Of a DNA stretch of 11,002 bases, positions 1 through 7,601 are shown piece after piece. This DNA comes from an uncultured Desulfovibrionaceae bacterium. Its GTDB lineage: Bacteria > Desulfobacterota > Desulfovibrionia > Desulfovibrionales > Desulfovibrionaceae. Each line of letters begins with the position of its first letter. The first letter of the stretch is position 1. A program made the translations under genes and the position numbers. The stretch spans positions 1 to 11,002 of the forward strand of contig CAMWXW010000009.1 of assembly GCA_947178315.1 (NCBI GenBank), written 5' to 3'. Below the pieces are notes generated by a model. The model saw nothing but the letters and a program-made list of their open reading frames with translations. It searched no databases and had not been told where the DNA came from.

Positions 1-1
1 G

Positions 2-94
2 CATAAAAAATATATTTTTCAAGTAGAAAATAGAAAAGTATCTCTCCTAATAAATCCAAATCTAAAAAATATACATTATATCAAGAAGTTATAA
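2..94 (+). CDS. Possible C-terminal end of an upstream gene (partial)
   Basis: A plus-strand frame is open from the left edge of the window to TAA at 92-94 and encodes 30 residues ending in IHYIKKL. The stretch reads like a Lys/Asn-rich protein tail with a short hydrophobic strand (VSLLINP). If real, it would be the end of a gene entering from the left and would converge with the permease gene, leaving 52 nt between the two stops. I do not recognise it. In DNA this AT-rich a 30-codon open frame touching an edge can occur by chance, so support is weak. Confidence 0.28.
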   Translation, partial: HKKYIFQVENRKVSLLINPNLKNIHYIKKL

Positions 95-146
95 AGAGGG
101 ATACATAATACATAGTACACAAAGATTCGATCAGAGCTAAAGAACA

Positions 147-932
147 CTAGGAAACAGTTTTATATACAAGATAGATTCCCGAAGCAAGGAGCATACATGC
201 AAGTATCTTTTGTAGTATTTTATATGGAATATAAGAGCGCAACCTCACTCCAAGTTGAGCACAGATAACAGCAGGAATGACGATAGAGAGAAAAGCTGGA
301 TAATAGATTAAACCAAATGTATAATCGACATCACTATGTCCGGAAATAACATAAAAAGTAGTCGCAATAGACATAGGAAGTACTAACGACATAGAGAGAG
401 CAATACTTTCTTTTACAGGAAGATGTATATAAGAGAAGTATGCAGTAAAGAGTCCCCCTCCACCAATACCAGCAGCAGAAGAGATAGCACTAAGTATTGC
501 TATTGGAAAAAAGACAACTGATGTGCGTATAGAGTGTGCATGTTTTCCATGAAGAGAAAAGAATAAAACAAACATACTGATAACAAGGGCACAACAAAAA
601 ATAAGAGTAAGCATAAGCGCAGGGGCAAAGAGAATGAGAAGTCCTCCTACACACGTTCCGACAAGAATAGCAGGCACACATGCCCAAAAATGAGTGAGTG
701 AGAACATATTTTGCTTATACTGGCTATAGACTGCAGATAAGGAGATAAAGACAATAGTTGCTTGTGATGTCCCAACAGCAAGCCGTGGAATTTCTTCTTG
801 GGGGAAATTGTATCCAAAGAAAATAAATGTGAGAAGAGGAACAATGAGAAGTCCTCCACCTATACCTAATAACCCACCTAACGTACCAGATGCAATACCT
901 ACAATAATAAAATAGAATATGCTATCTACCAT
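147..932 (-). CDS. TauE/SafE family (sulfite exporter-like) membrane permease
   Basis: This is a 261-aa, strongly hydrophobic inner-membrane protein of the TauE/SafE family (DUF81), whose members are thought to move sulfite, sulfoacetate or other small organic anions. The family's internal duplication is visible. The first half has a glycine-rich motif GLLGIGGGLLIVP (about 20-32) followed by VGTSQAT (53-59). The second half has AAGIGGGG (153-160) followed by a Ser-rich helix ALSMS (178-182). Hydrophobic runs suggest about seven or eight transmembrane helices, and the length is typical. The start is preceded by GAGGGGAT, an SD-like run that is closer than usual (GAGG 4 nt from ATG); no other in-frame ATG is nearby. 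It is the last gene of the leuS-recJ direction, 112 nt after recJ, so it may be cotranscribed or use its own promoter. The family call is firm; the substrate cannot be read from the sequence. Confidence 0.93.
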   Translation of the reverse strand: MVDSIFYFIIVGIASGTLGGLLGIGGGLLIVPLLTFIFFGYNFPQEEIPRLAVGTSQATIVFISLSAVYSQYKQNMFSLTHFWACVPAILVGTCVGGLLILFAPALMLTLIFCCALVISMFVLFFSLHGKHAHSIRTSVVFFPIAILSAISSAAGIGGGGLFTAYFSYIHLPVKESIALSMSLVLPMSIATTFYVISGHSDVDYTFGLIYYPAFLSIVIPAVICAQLGVRLRSYIPYKILQKILACMLLASGIYLVYKTVS

Positions 933-952
933 ATCCCCTCACACGATAAATC

Positions 953-981
953 TTTATACTACGTAGACATATAGAATAGAA
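953..981 (-). promoter_or_regulatory. Weak candidate promoter for the TauE/SafE gene
   Basis: On the minus strand TATAAA (953-958) is a fair -10 box. The -35 position 17 nt upstream reads TTCTAT, which is poor. The predicted transcript start would be about 20 nt before the ATG at 932. The gene could equally be read from the leuS promoter through recJ, so this is tentative. Confidence 0.3.
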
Positions 982-1044
982 CTCTCATATCTTCACTAAG
1001 TATATATGATATTGTACTTAAATACATTGTATATCTAGTATTAT

Positions 1045-2754
1045 TTATGCAACCCAATTCCAATCTTTCAATTTTAGCGTACTATGTGGTATCCCTTTAT
1101 ACTCTTCTATTGTAGGAGAATAGACAACTTCTATTTCTCTTCCAATATCAAAGGTAGTAAATTCAGAGGCAAGATGCCACGCTTTTGCTTGAAGTGTAAT
1201 ACCACTTGTATCATCATAGAGTGTTAATACTGCATGAGAAGAAGCATCTCCAAAATACTGAACATTCTTTAGCGTAAGCTGAGGAGAGATAAAAACAGGC
1301 TCTGAATTTTTTATTCCAAAAGGTTGCAAGCTCTCAATATCATCTCTAAAACTAACTTCTCGAGCAAAAGAAAACGAAAGCGTTCCATCAATATGTAGTG
1401 AGGGTATATATGGCTCTGTTCCAATTCTTTTGATAACAGCTTCCTCAAATCGCTTAATAAACGCCTCTAAATTCTCTGGGGGAAGACTCATACCTGCAGC
1501 AACAGTGTGTCCTCCAAAACGAAGAAATAAATCTCTACAATCACATAACGCATCATAGAGATCAAGCTCTGCTATAGAACGAGCAGAACCTTTAATAATC
1601 TCTCCATCTCGGCACAGAACTATAGATGGTTTATAATATGTCTCTACAAGACGAGAAGCAACAATACCAATGATACCATGATGCCAATCCTCTTTATACA
1701 CCACTAATGAGAGTCTATCACAAAGCAACTCTGCTTGGGATTTAGCTTCATGTGTTATACGCTCTTCTTCTTGTTGTCTTTGTTGATTGTATTCATTCAC
1801 TACATGAGCTAAACGTACGGCTTCATCTCTATCTTGCGTCGTTAGGAGAAGAAATGCCTCTTTTGCATGTCCCATTCTCCCTGCTGCATTTATTCGAGGT
1901 GCAAGTGTAAAGCCAACTTGTCCAGCAGTAACAGGCGAACTCCCTCTCATACCTACTACTTCTTTCAATGCTCGTATTCCTTCACGGCGAGCCTCTTTAA
2001 GAAGAAGAAGTCCATTCTTGACTATAATTCTATTTTGTCCTTGAAGTGGAACAAGATCAGCTATACTTCCCAATGCAACGAGATCGAGTACCTCCCTCAT
2101 ATCGACAGTGATTCCAGTATAATCTGCAAGATAGCGATTAACCATAGCCATCATAATAAAAGCAACACCAACTCCTGCAAAGTGTTGATATGCTGTTTTA
2201 CAAAGCTTAGGATTGCATATAGCAACAGCATTAGGAAGCTCATGTGGTGGGATATGATGATCCGTAATAATCACATCTATATCAAGAGAACGTGCATATT
2301 CCACAGGCCCTCTATCTGTAATACCACAATCAACAGTCAAAATTGTACGTATTCCTTGTGTAGAAAGATAGTAGATACCCTCTTGCGTCATTCCATAGCC
2401 ATCTTCTCTCTTTGGAATATGACAATGGATTGGAAAGCCATGTGCAGTAACAACATGATGAACAAGTGCACTTGAGGTAACTCCATCAACATCATAATCT
2501 CCCCACACAGCAACAGGACTTCCAGAAAGAAGAGCCTGTGAAAATGCTTCAACACCATTACGAAATGCACTATCCAATCCAGCAGGATCTAAAAGGCGTA
2601 ATTGAGGTAGAAGATATGTTCGTATATCTTCCTGAGGAATATCTCTTGAATAAAGTACCTGTGCAAGAAAAGGCGAAAGAACATGTTCTTCACAGAGTGC
2701 ATCAATCTCCTTCTTCTCTATAGATTCTTTACGATGAACCCACCGATACTTCAT
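1045..2754 (-). CDS. recJ: Single-stranded-DNA-specific exonuclease RecJ
   Basis: RecJ is a Mn/Mg-dependent 5'-3' single-strand exonuclease of the DHH superfamily, acting in recombinational repair and mismatch repair in the cytoplasm. At 569 aa it matches the usual length. The DHH domain motifs appear in order: GDYDVDG (85-91), TVDCG (140-144), TDHH (164-167) and the helix before SIADLVPL (230-237). RINAAGRMG (287-295) follows. The DHHA1 domain shows DWHHGIIGIVASRL (356-369), GSARS (389-393) and FGGHTVAAG (413-421). The last 110 or so residues form the OB-like C-terminal domain. All expected acidic and His ligands are present, so the enzyme looks intact. The start has GAGGAG 5 nt upstream. 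It begins 37 nt after the leuS stop with no visible promoter or terminator between, which suggests cotranscription with leuS. Confidence 0.97.
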   Translation of the reverse strand: MKYRWVHRKESIEKKEIDALCEEHVLSPFLAQVLYSRDIPQEDIRTYLLPQLRLLDPAGLDSAFRNGVEAFSQALLSGSPVAVWGDYDVDGVTSSALVHHVVTAHGFPIHCHIPKREDGYGMTQEGIYYLSTQGIRTILTVDCGITDRGPVEYARSLDIDVIITDHHIPPHELPNAVAICNPKLCKTAYQHFAGVGVAFIMMAMVNRYLADYTGITVDMREVLDLVALGSIADLVPLQGQNRIIVKNGLLLLKEARREGIRALKEVVGMRGSSPVTAGQVGFTLAPRINAAGRMGHAKEAFLLLTTQDRDEAVRLAHVVNEYNQQRQQEEERITHEAKSQAELLCDRLSLVVYKEDWHHGIIGIVASRLVETYYKPSIVLCRDGEIIKGSARSIAELDLYDALCDCRDLFLRFGGHTVAAGMSLPPENLEAFIKRFEEAVIKRIGTEPYIPSLHIDGTLSFSFAREVSFRDDIESLQPFGIKNSEPVFISPQLTLKNVQYFGDASSHAVLTLYDDTSGITLQAKAWHLASEFTTFDIGREIEVVYSPTIEEYKGIPHSTLKLKDWNWVA

Positions 2755-2791
2755 ATATTCTCCTCAACTATACGACCTAGTATACCATATA

Positions 2792-5254
2792 TTATGAAAG
2801 AATGATATTGACCAATTTATTAGGTACAACAATCACTTTTTGTATTTCTTTATCTGCAAGATACTTTGTAAATGCTCCACTCTCTTGTATAAGTGCAATA
2901 TATTCTTCTTGTGTGCTATCTGCTGGAGCAAGACATGTCCCTCTCATTTTACCATTGATCTGCACAGCAATTGTATATTCATCTCGACGTAATGCTTCTT
3001 CATTATATTGTGGTATAGCTTCATTATGAATACTCGTTGTATGCCCAATACGATGCCATAATTCCTCTGTAATATGTGGTGTATATGGAGCAAGTAAAAC
3101 TAAAAGTGTTGCATATGAAGAAGAAAGCAAAGAGTGATATTCTTTTTGCATGATATCATCTTTATACTTATAGAGCATATTCACTAATTCCATGATAGAA
3201 GCAATTGTCGTATTATATTGAAGCCGTGCCATATCTTCATGATATTTTTTTATAACACTATGTTCTTTTCGACAAAGCTCCTTTGCAATAGCAGTTGTAC
3301 ACATATCCAAAGAACTAGAAGCTGGTGCACACGGGCTAAGGATATCTTTATACAACTCATAGAGTGCATATACTCTATGTAGAAATCGAGATGAACCTTC
3401 AATTCCAGAATCACTCCAATCAAAGTCTTTTTCAGGTGGAGCAGTAAAGAGACAAAATAAGCGAACAGTATCAGCACCATACTTATCAATCATGATGCTT
3501 GGCTCAACTATATTCCCTTTTGACTTTGACATCTTTGCACCATCTTTAAGAACCATTCCTTGAGTAAGCATATTAACAAATGGTTCTCTAATGCCATCGA
3601 GAAAGCCAACATCATTAAGAGCCATAGTAAAGAAGCGAGCATAGAGAAGGTGCATAACAGCATGCTCAATACCACCAATATATTGATCAACAGGCATCAA
3701 GGCAGATACCGCTTGCTTATCGATAGCTTCCTTTGTATTATGAGGATTACAATATCGTAAAAAATACCATGAAGACTCAATAAAAGTATCAAGAGTATCT
3801 GTTTCTCTGCGTGCAGGAGCATGACATCGTGGACATGTTGTCTGTACAAAGGAATCAAGATAAGGAAGTGGGGATTTTCCATCACTCCTCATAGGCACAT
3901 CTGTAGGAAGAAGTATAGGGAGGTTCTCTTCTTTTTCAGGAACAATACCACAGTGTTCACAATAAATAACAGGAATAGGCGTTCCCCAATAGCGTTGTCG
4001 AGAGATATTCCAATCACGCAATTTATATTGTACAGTTTTTTTGGCTTTTCCATCATTTTCTAAAAAGCTTAGTATAGCTTCTTTCGCCTCTTGTGATTGC
4101 ATACCAGAGAATGTACCACTCTCATGAAGTATACCTTCATCTATATATGGTTTAGAGAAGGAATCAAGCCCTTGAGGGGGAAGAATAACGTATCGTAGTG
4201 GTAAATCATACTTCATAGCAAAGGCAAAATCACGCTCATCATGTGCTGGCACACACATAACAGCACGAGTACCATATGTTCCAACAACAAAGGTAGAAAT
4301 CCATATAGGAATTCGCTCATTGGTTATTGGGTGAAGTGCATATTTTCCGGTTGAGATTCCATATGTAGCTTGAGGATTTCCACGCTCTTCCTGAGAGAGT
4401 GCAAGCATAGCTTGGCATTCTTTATGGAGCTCAGTATTCTCTTTTTCCCATTCACGTAAGAGGGGGTGCTCTGGAGCAAGCACAAGTGCACTCACACCAA
4501 AAAGAGTATCAATACGAGTTGTAAAAATAGCAATTGTATTTTCTTCTCCCTCAACATCAAAGTTGACTTCTGAACCCACTGATTTTCCAATCCAATTGCG
4601 TTGCATTTCACGAACGTTATCACCCCAACCAGTAAGAGTATCAAGATTTTGTAAGAGTTCTTCTGCATAGCGTGTAATTCGCATGAACCATTGGGTAAGC
4701 TCTTTTTGCTGAATAGGAGAATCACATCTCCAACATATATTATTTTTCACCTGTTCATTAGCAAGCACAGTTTGACACTCAGGACACCAGTTTTGCAGTG
4801 CGTTTCTACGATAAACTAAATCATGTTCTAAAAAGCGTATAAAAAAGAGCTGTTCCCACTTGTAATAATCAGGTAAACATGTGGTAACTTCTTTATCCCA
4901 ATCATATGAATAACCGAATCTCTTCAATTGCTGTTTCATTGTTGCTATATTACTCATTGTCCACTCAAAAGGGTGTGTATGATGTTTTATAGCAGCATTT
5001 TCTGCAGGCAATCCAAATGCGTCCCAGCCAAAAGGGTGGAGTACATTATAGCCTTGCATACGCTTATACCGTGCTAGAACATCTCCTATTGCATAATTGC
5101 GAACGTGTCCCATATGTATATTGCCTGATGGATAGGCAAACATCTCAAGCACGTAATATTTTTCTTTTGTAGAGTGTGGCTCTAATAAAAATGCCTTTTG
5201 CTCCTCCCACTGTGTCTGCCAATACTCTTCTATCACCTGTGGATTGTAACTCAT
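2792..5254 (-). CDS. leuS: Leucyl-tRNA synthetase
   Basis: This class I aminoacyl-tRNA synthetase charges tRNA-Leu with leucine and hydrolyses mischarged products; it is cytoplasmic and essential. The 820-aa protein has HMGH (47-50), the first zinc-type Cys pairs CPEC (157-160) and CWRC (174-177), and the CP1 editing domain with TTRIDTLFG (245-253) and AHDERD (337-342). It also has a second set of Cys pairs (CEHC 432-435, CPRC 474-477), ARRETDTLDTF (481-491), and KMSKSKGN (574-581). The anticodon-binding helical domain (about 640-750) and a small C-terminal domain containing NGKMRG (767-772) follow. Only a few residues separate QGMVLKDGA from KMSKS, so the leucine-specific insertion known from E. 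coli LeuRS is absent, as in the Bacillus-type enzyme. GGAG lies 7 nt before the ATG. It is the first gene of a leuS-recJ unit with its own promoter. Confidence 0.98.
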   Translation of the reverse strand: MSYNPQVIEEYWQTQWEEQKAFLLEPHSTKEKYYVLEMFAYPSGNIHMGHVRNYAIGDVLARYKRMQGYNVLHPFGWDAFGLPAENAAIKHHTHPFEWTMSNIATMKQQLKRFGYSYDWDKEVTTCLPDYYKWEQLFFIRFLEHDLVYRRNALQNWCPECQTVLANEQVKNNICWRCDSPIQQKELTQWFMRITRYAEELLQNLDTLTGWGDNVREMQRNWIGKSVGSEVNFDVEGEENTIAIFTTRIDTLFGVSALVLAPEHPLLREWEKENTELHKECQAMLALSQEERGNPQATYGISTGKYALHPITNERIPIWISTFVVGTYGTRAVMCVPAHDERDFAFAMKYDLPLRYVILPPQGLDSFSKPYIDEGILHESGTFSGMQSQEAKEAILSFLENDGKAKKTVQYKLRDWNISRQRYWGTPIPVIYCEHCGIVPEKEENLPILLPTDVPMRSDGKSPLPYLDSFVQTTCPRCHAPARRETDTLDTFIESSWYFLRYCNPHNTKEAIDKQAVSALMPVDQYIGGIEHAVMHLLYARFFTMALNDVGFLDGIREPFVNMLTQGMVLKDGAKMSKSKGNIVEPSIMIDKYGADTVRLFCLFTAPPEKDFDWSDSGIEGSSRFLHRVYALYELYKDILSPCAPASSSLDMCTTAIAKELCRKEHSVIKKYHEDMARLQYNTTIASIMELVNMLYKYKDDIMQKEYHSLLSSSYATLLVLLAPYTPHITEELWHRIGHTTSIHNEAIPQYNEEALRRDEYTIAVQINGKMRGTCLAPADSTQEEYIALIQESGAFTKYLADKEIQKVIVVPNKLVNIILS

Positions 5255-5280
5255 AAAATAACTCCATATTTCTAAACTTT

Positions 5281-5309
5281 AGTATATCAATACAATACAG
5301 ATATGACAA
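5281..5309 (-). promoter_or_regulatory. Sigma70-type promoter of leuS
   Basis: On the minus strand TTGTCA (5304-5309) and TATACT (5281-5286) are separated by exactly 17 nt. The predicted start near 5274 gives a leader of about 20 nt carrying only the GGAG ribosome binding site. A leader this short cannot hold a T-box or leader-peptide attenuator, so leuS here appears not to be controlled by such an element from this promoter. Confidence 0.72.
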
Positions 5310-5733
5310 GAGAAGATCACATACACGTATATATAGATTTACTCATACCTTATTGATACACAGATAGTATTACAGTTATACAGTATCTAACTACGAAATT
5401 CAAGCTATAGGGTATACTTCCCTCAAATGCTATCTGTATGACTACATGTGTAACTTCATTATCTACACGTTAACATATCTCACAACCCTAGATACATAGC
5501 ACTCATCTCTCATATTTAGATAGCTATAGCATATATTTTGATAAATAGATAGAATGGATTATGACTACTAGAATAAAGAGCCTTACTACATATCTAAAGA
5601 GACACTTCTTTTCTAGCATCTCCTTTTTATAGATTTCTCATAAAGAATAGTATACAATACAGAACGTAACGTATCTATTCATAGAGAGTGATGGCACAGA
5701 ATAGTTGATACTACGCATAACAAAGGAGAATAT
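5310..5733. other. Long divergent spacer between leuS and pepA, mostly without recognisable features
   Basis: This 424-nt AT-rich stretch upstream of the leuS promoter holds no convincing gene. It contains short direct repeats (TTACAGT and ATACAGT near 5370-5385), a small hairpin-like run AGGG/CCCT (near 5409-5423), and TATACAAT at 5651-5658, a possible -10 box for pepA that lacks a good -35. A minus-strand frame of 31 codons (5524-5619) encodes a hydrophobic peptide, but its AGGAG abuts the ATG with no spacing. I could not assign a strong promoter for pepA. Confidence 0.5.
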
Positions 5734-7245
5734 ATGGAATTTAGAGAACTTGGGACACAAAATGGTGAAGCTCACATAATATTTACTTTTGAAGGCACAG
5801 TAGAACAAGGGCTAAAAAAATTACAGGATACTCTTTTCATAGGAGAAAGTCCATATCCATTAGAGTATTACAAAGGAAAAAAAGGTGAGATAGCAGAACT
5901 ATTTGGAACAAAAGAAAGCCCCTTACACCGTATTATTATAGTTGGACTTGGAAAAAAAGAGAATATCCCAACATGGAATGACTTTAGACAAGCTATACGA
6001 GAAGCGACAGGAAGAGCAGTTCGTTATGCTCGTACAAAAGGCTATAAAGAGGCTGTATTCACACAAGGCTTTTTACTTGAAGATTCATTTCAAGAAGACT
6101 CCTATCAACTCTACTATGATATAGCCTATGCTTCAGAAGTAGGACTCTATCAATTCAGCATGAAGAGTACACAAGAAGAAAATGCAAATCCCAAAATCTA
6201 TTTATGTGGAAGTAAAGAATCTCACACAGATGCATTAAAACAAGCTCTTGCACGTGGACGACGTTTAGGGAAAGCTTCTTCTTTTGTACGAGATCTAGTC
6301 AATACTCCTGCAAATATTGTTACTCCACAATACTTACTAGAAAAAGCACAAGATATAGCGAAAGAGCATAATTTACAGATAACTGCACTCAATAGAAAAG
6401 AAATCAAAGAAAAAGGTATGAATGCATTTAGTGCAGTAGCTCAAGGTTCAGAAACAGAACCATACTGTATTCTACTAGAGTACACTCCACAAGCTAAAGA
6501 AAAAGAACAACCAATAGCAATTGTTGGAAAAGGACTTGTATTTGATAGTGGAGGAATAAGTATCAAGCCTTCTTCCAATATGCATGAAATGAAAGGAGAT
6601 ATGGCTGGAGCAGCAACAGCACTTGGTCTTGCAACCCTTCTTTCTGGAGAGTGTTCTCAACGTGTAGTTATAGCTCTTGCATGTGCTGAAAATATGCCAA
6701 GTGGAACAGCAACTCGCCCCGGTGATATTGTCACAACACTAAGTGGAAAAACAGTAGAGATTCTCAATACAGATGCAGAGGGAAGACTCGTACTATGCGA
6801 TACCCTCACCTATGTACAAAATGAATATAATCCAAGCACAGTGATAGATATGGCAACACTTACAGGTGCATGTGTTATGGCACTTGGTGAAGAACTTACA
6901 GGTCTATTCACAGATGATGATGCCTTTGCTACCATGATTACAGAAGCTGGACATATATCAGGACAACAGGTATGGCGACTCCCAATGATGCAAGATATGT
7001 TCATAGAAGATATCACAAGCCCAATAGCAGATCTACAGAATATAGGTAAAAGTAGATATGCAGGTGCTACAACAGCAGCTCTCTTTCTTAAACAATTTAT
7101 TCATAACAATGTACGTTATGCTCACTTAGATATTGCAGGAACTGCGTATTCTAGTGTAAAAAGCCCACTTACACTTGGAAGTGCAACCTCTGCTCCACTT
7201 GCTATGGTATTTACCCTTCTAACACACGTTCTTGCTGATAAGTAG
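5734..7245 (+). CDS. pepA: Leucyl aminopeptidase (M17 family, cytosol aminopeptidase)
   Basis: This is a two-metal aminopeptidase of peptidase family M17 that removes N-terminal residues, notably leucine, during cytoplasmic peptide turnover. It normally forms hexamers. The 503-aa protein has the variable N-terminal domain (about 1-165), then the catalytic domain. There GKGLVFDSGG (265-274) supplies Lys266 and Asp271, KGD (287-289) supplies Asp289, and the family signature NTDAEGR (345-351) supplies Asp347 and Glu349. Lys278 and Arg351 occupy the catalytic positions. All metal ligands and catalytic residues are therefore conserved. The ATG follows AAAGGAG with a 5-nt gap, an excellent ribosome binding site. 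Some M17 proteins (E. coli PepA, XerA) also bind DNA at site-specific recombination sites or promoters; nothing here shows whether this one does. The gene stands alone, divergent from leuS, and ends just before a long hairpin. Confidence 0.97.
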   Translation: MEFRELGTQNGEAHIIFTFEGTVEQGLKKLQDTLFIGESPYPLEYYKGKKGEIAELFGTKESPLHRIIIVGLGKKENIPTWNDFRQAIREATGRAVRYARTKGYKEAVFTQGFLLEDSFQEDSYQLYYDIAYASEVGLYQFSMKSTQEENANPKIYLCGSKESHTDALKQALARGRRLGKASSFVRDLVNTPANIVTPQYLLEKAQDIAKEHNLQITALNRKEIKEKGMNAFSAVAQGSETEPYCILLEYTPQAKEKEQPIAIVGKGLVFDSGGISIKPSSNMHEMKGDMAGAATALGLATLLSGECSQRVVIALACAENMPSGTATRPGDIVTTLSGKTVEILNTDAEGRLVLCDTLTYVQNEYNPSTVIDMATLTGACVMALGEELTGLFTDDDAFATMITEAGHISGQQVWRLPMMQDMFIEDITSPIADLQNIGKSRYAGATTAALFLKQFIHNNVRYAHLDIAGTAYSSVKSPLTLGSATSAPLAMVFTLLTHVLADK

Positions 7246-7255
7246 AGAATGATAT

Positions 7256-7288
7256 CTTATGTACACGGCATATGCTGTGTACAATAAG
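7256..7288 (+). terminator. Long hairpin after pepA, terminator or mRNA 3'-end structure
   Basis: Eleven nucleotides after the pepA stop, CTTAT-GTACACGGC pairs with GCTGTGTAC-A-ATAAG to give a 14-bp stem with one bulged A, one G-T wobble and an ATAT loop. The run that follows is ACCCCTTTAT, so the usual U tract is very weak. It most likely ends or protects the pepA message. Weak U-tract hairpins may terminate inefficiently. Confidence 0.6.
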
Positions 7289-7601
7289 ACCCCTTTATAA
7301 TCCTAGTTTATAGCCTTGAATCAAAGATATTCAGATATAATTCTTGACATATTGAACAACCCACTTCTTTATCTACATATCTAACATAGATATCATAACT
7401 CTATCCCTTCTTTTCTATATCCCCTTGAAAATCGTATTATAGAGATTATATACAATGTATACATTGTCTTCGTAAGAGCGAACTACAATATATACAGAAT
7501 CTATCATTAGAGCTATCACGATGATATCTCTTCCCCGTATACTAGATGCGATACAAAGTATTATAAGGAAAAGAATATCTATATATAGCCATGAGGAATA
7601 T
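7289..7601. other. Spacer upstream of the unknown membrane protein, with AT palindromes
   Basis: This spacer of about 310 nt has no gene I can support. It contains a consensus -35 TTGACA (7344-7349) without a good -10, an inverted repeat ATATCTA-ACA-TAGATAT (7377-7393), and the 16-bp perfect palindrome listed separately. A possible promoter is TTGTCT (7464-7469) with an AT-rich -10 (AATATATA, 7487-7494). An in-frame ATG at 7521 lies here, but it has no ribosome binding site. Confidence 0.5.
7452..7467. promoter_or_regulatory. 16-bp perfect palindrome, candidate operator
   Basis: ACAATGTATACATTGT is identical to its reverse complement over all 16 bases. It overlaps TTGTCT (7464-7469), a possible -35 element for the downstream unknown gene, which is where a dimeric repressor would be expected to bind. 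Together with its left flank the 13-mer ATATACAATGTAT also occurs, on the minus strand, at 1022-1034 in the recJ-permease spacer. The palindrome is seen directly; the regulatory role is inferred. Confidence 0.4.

Noticed and set aside
1867..2475. Plus-strand open frame of 202 codons opposite recJ
   Set aside because: It is the antisense shadow of recJ, whose minus-strand reading has every RecJ motif. The shadow has a composition unlike a folded protein and no ribosome binding site I could justify.
5255..5280. T-box or leader-peptide control of leuS
   Set aside because: The best promoter leaves a leader of about 20 nt, too short for either, and no T-box sequence is seen farther upstream.
5524..5619. 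Minus-strand 31-codon frame with a hydrophobic core, as a CDS
   Set aside because: AGGAG directly abuts the ATG, leaving no spacing for initiation, and short AT-rich frames readily look hydrophobic. Kept only as a remark within a low-interest finding.
7344..7373. Promoter TTGACA for the unknown gene
   Set aside because: The -35 is perfect, but the sequences at 16-19 nt spacing (for example TTTATC) match the -10 consensus in only about half the positions.
7414..7601. tRNA or small structured RNA in the spacer before the unknown gene
   Set aside because: I could not assemble a cloverleaf or find a T-loop GTTCGAATC-type sequence; the structure consists of short AT palindromes.
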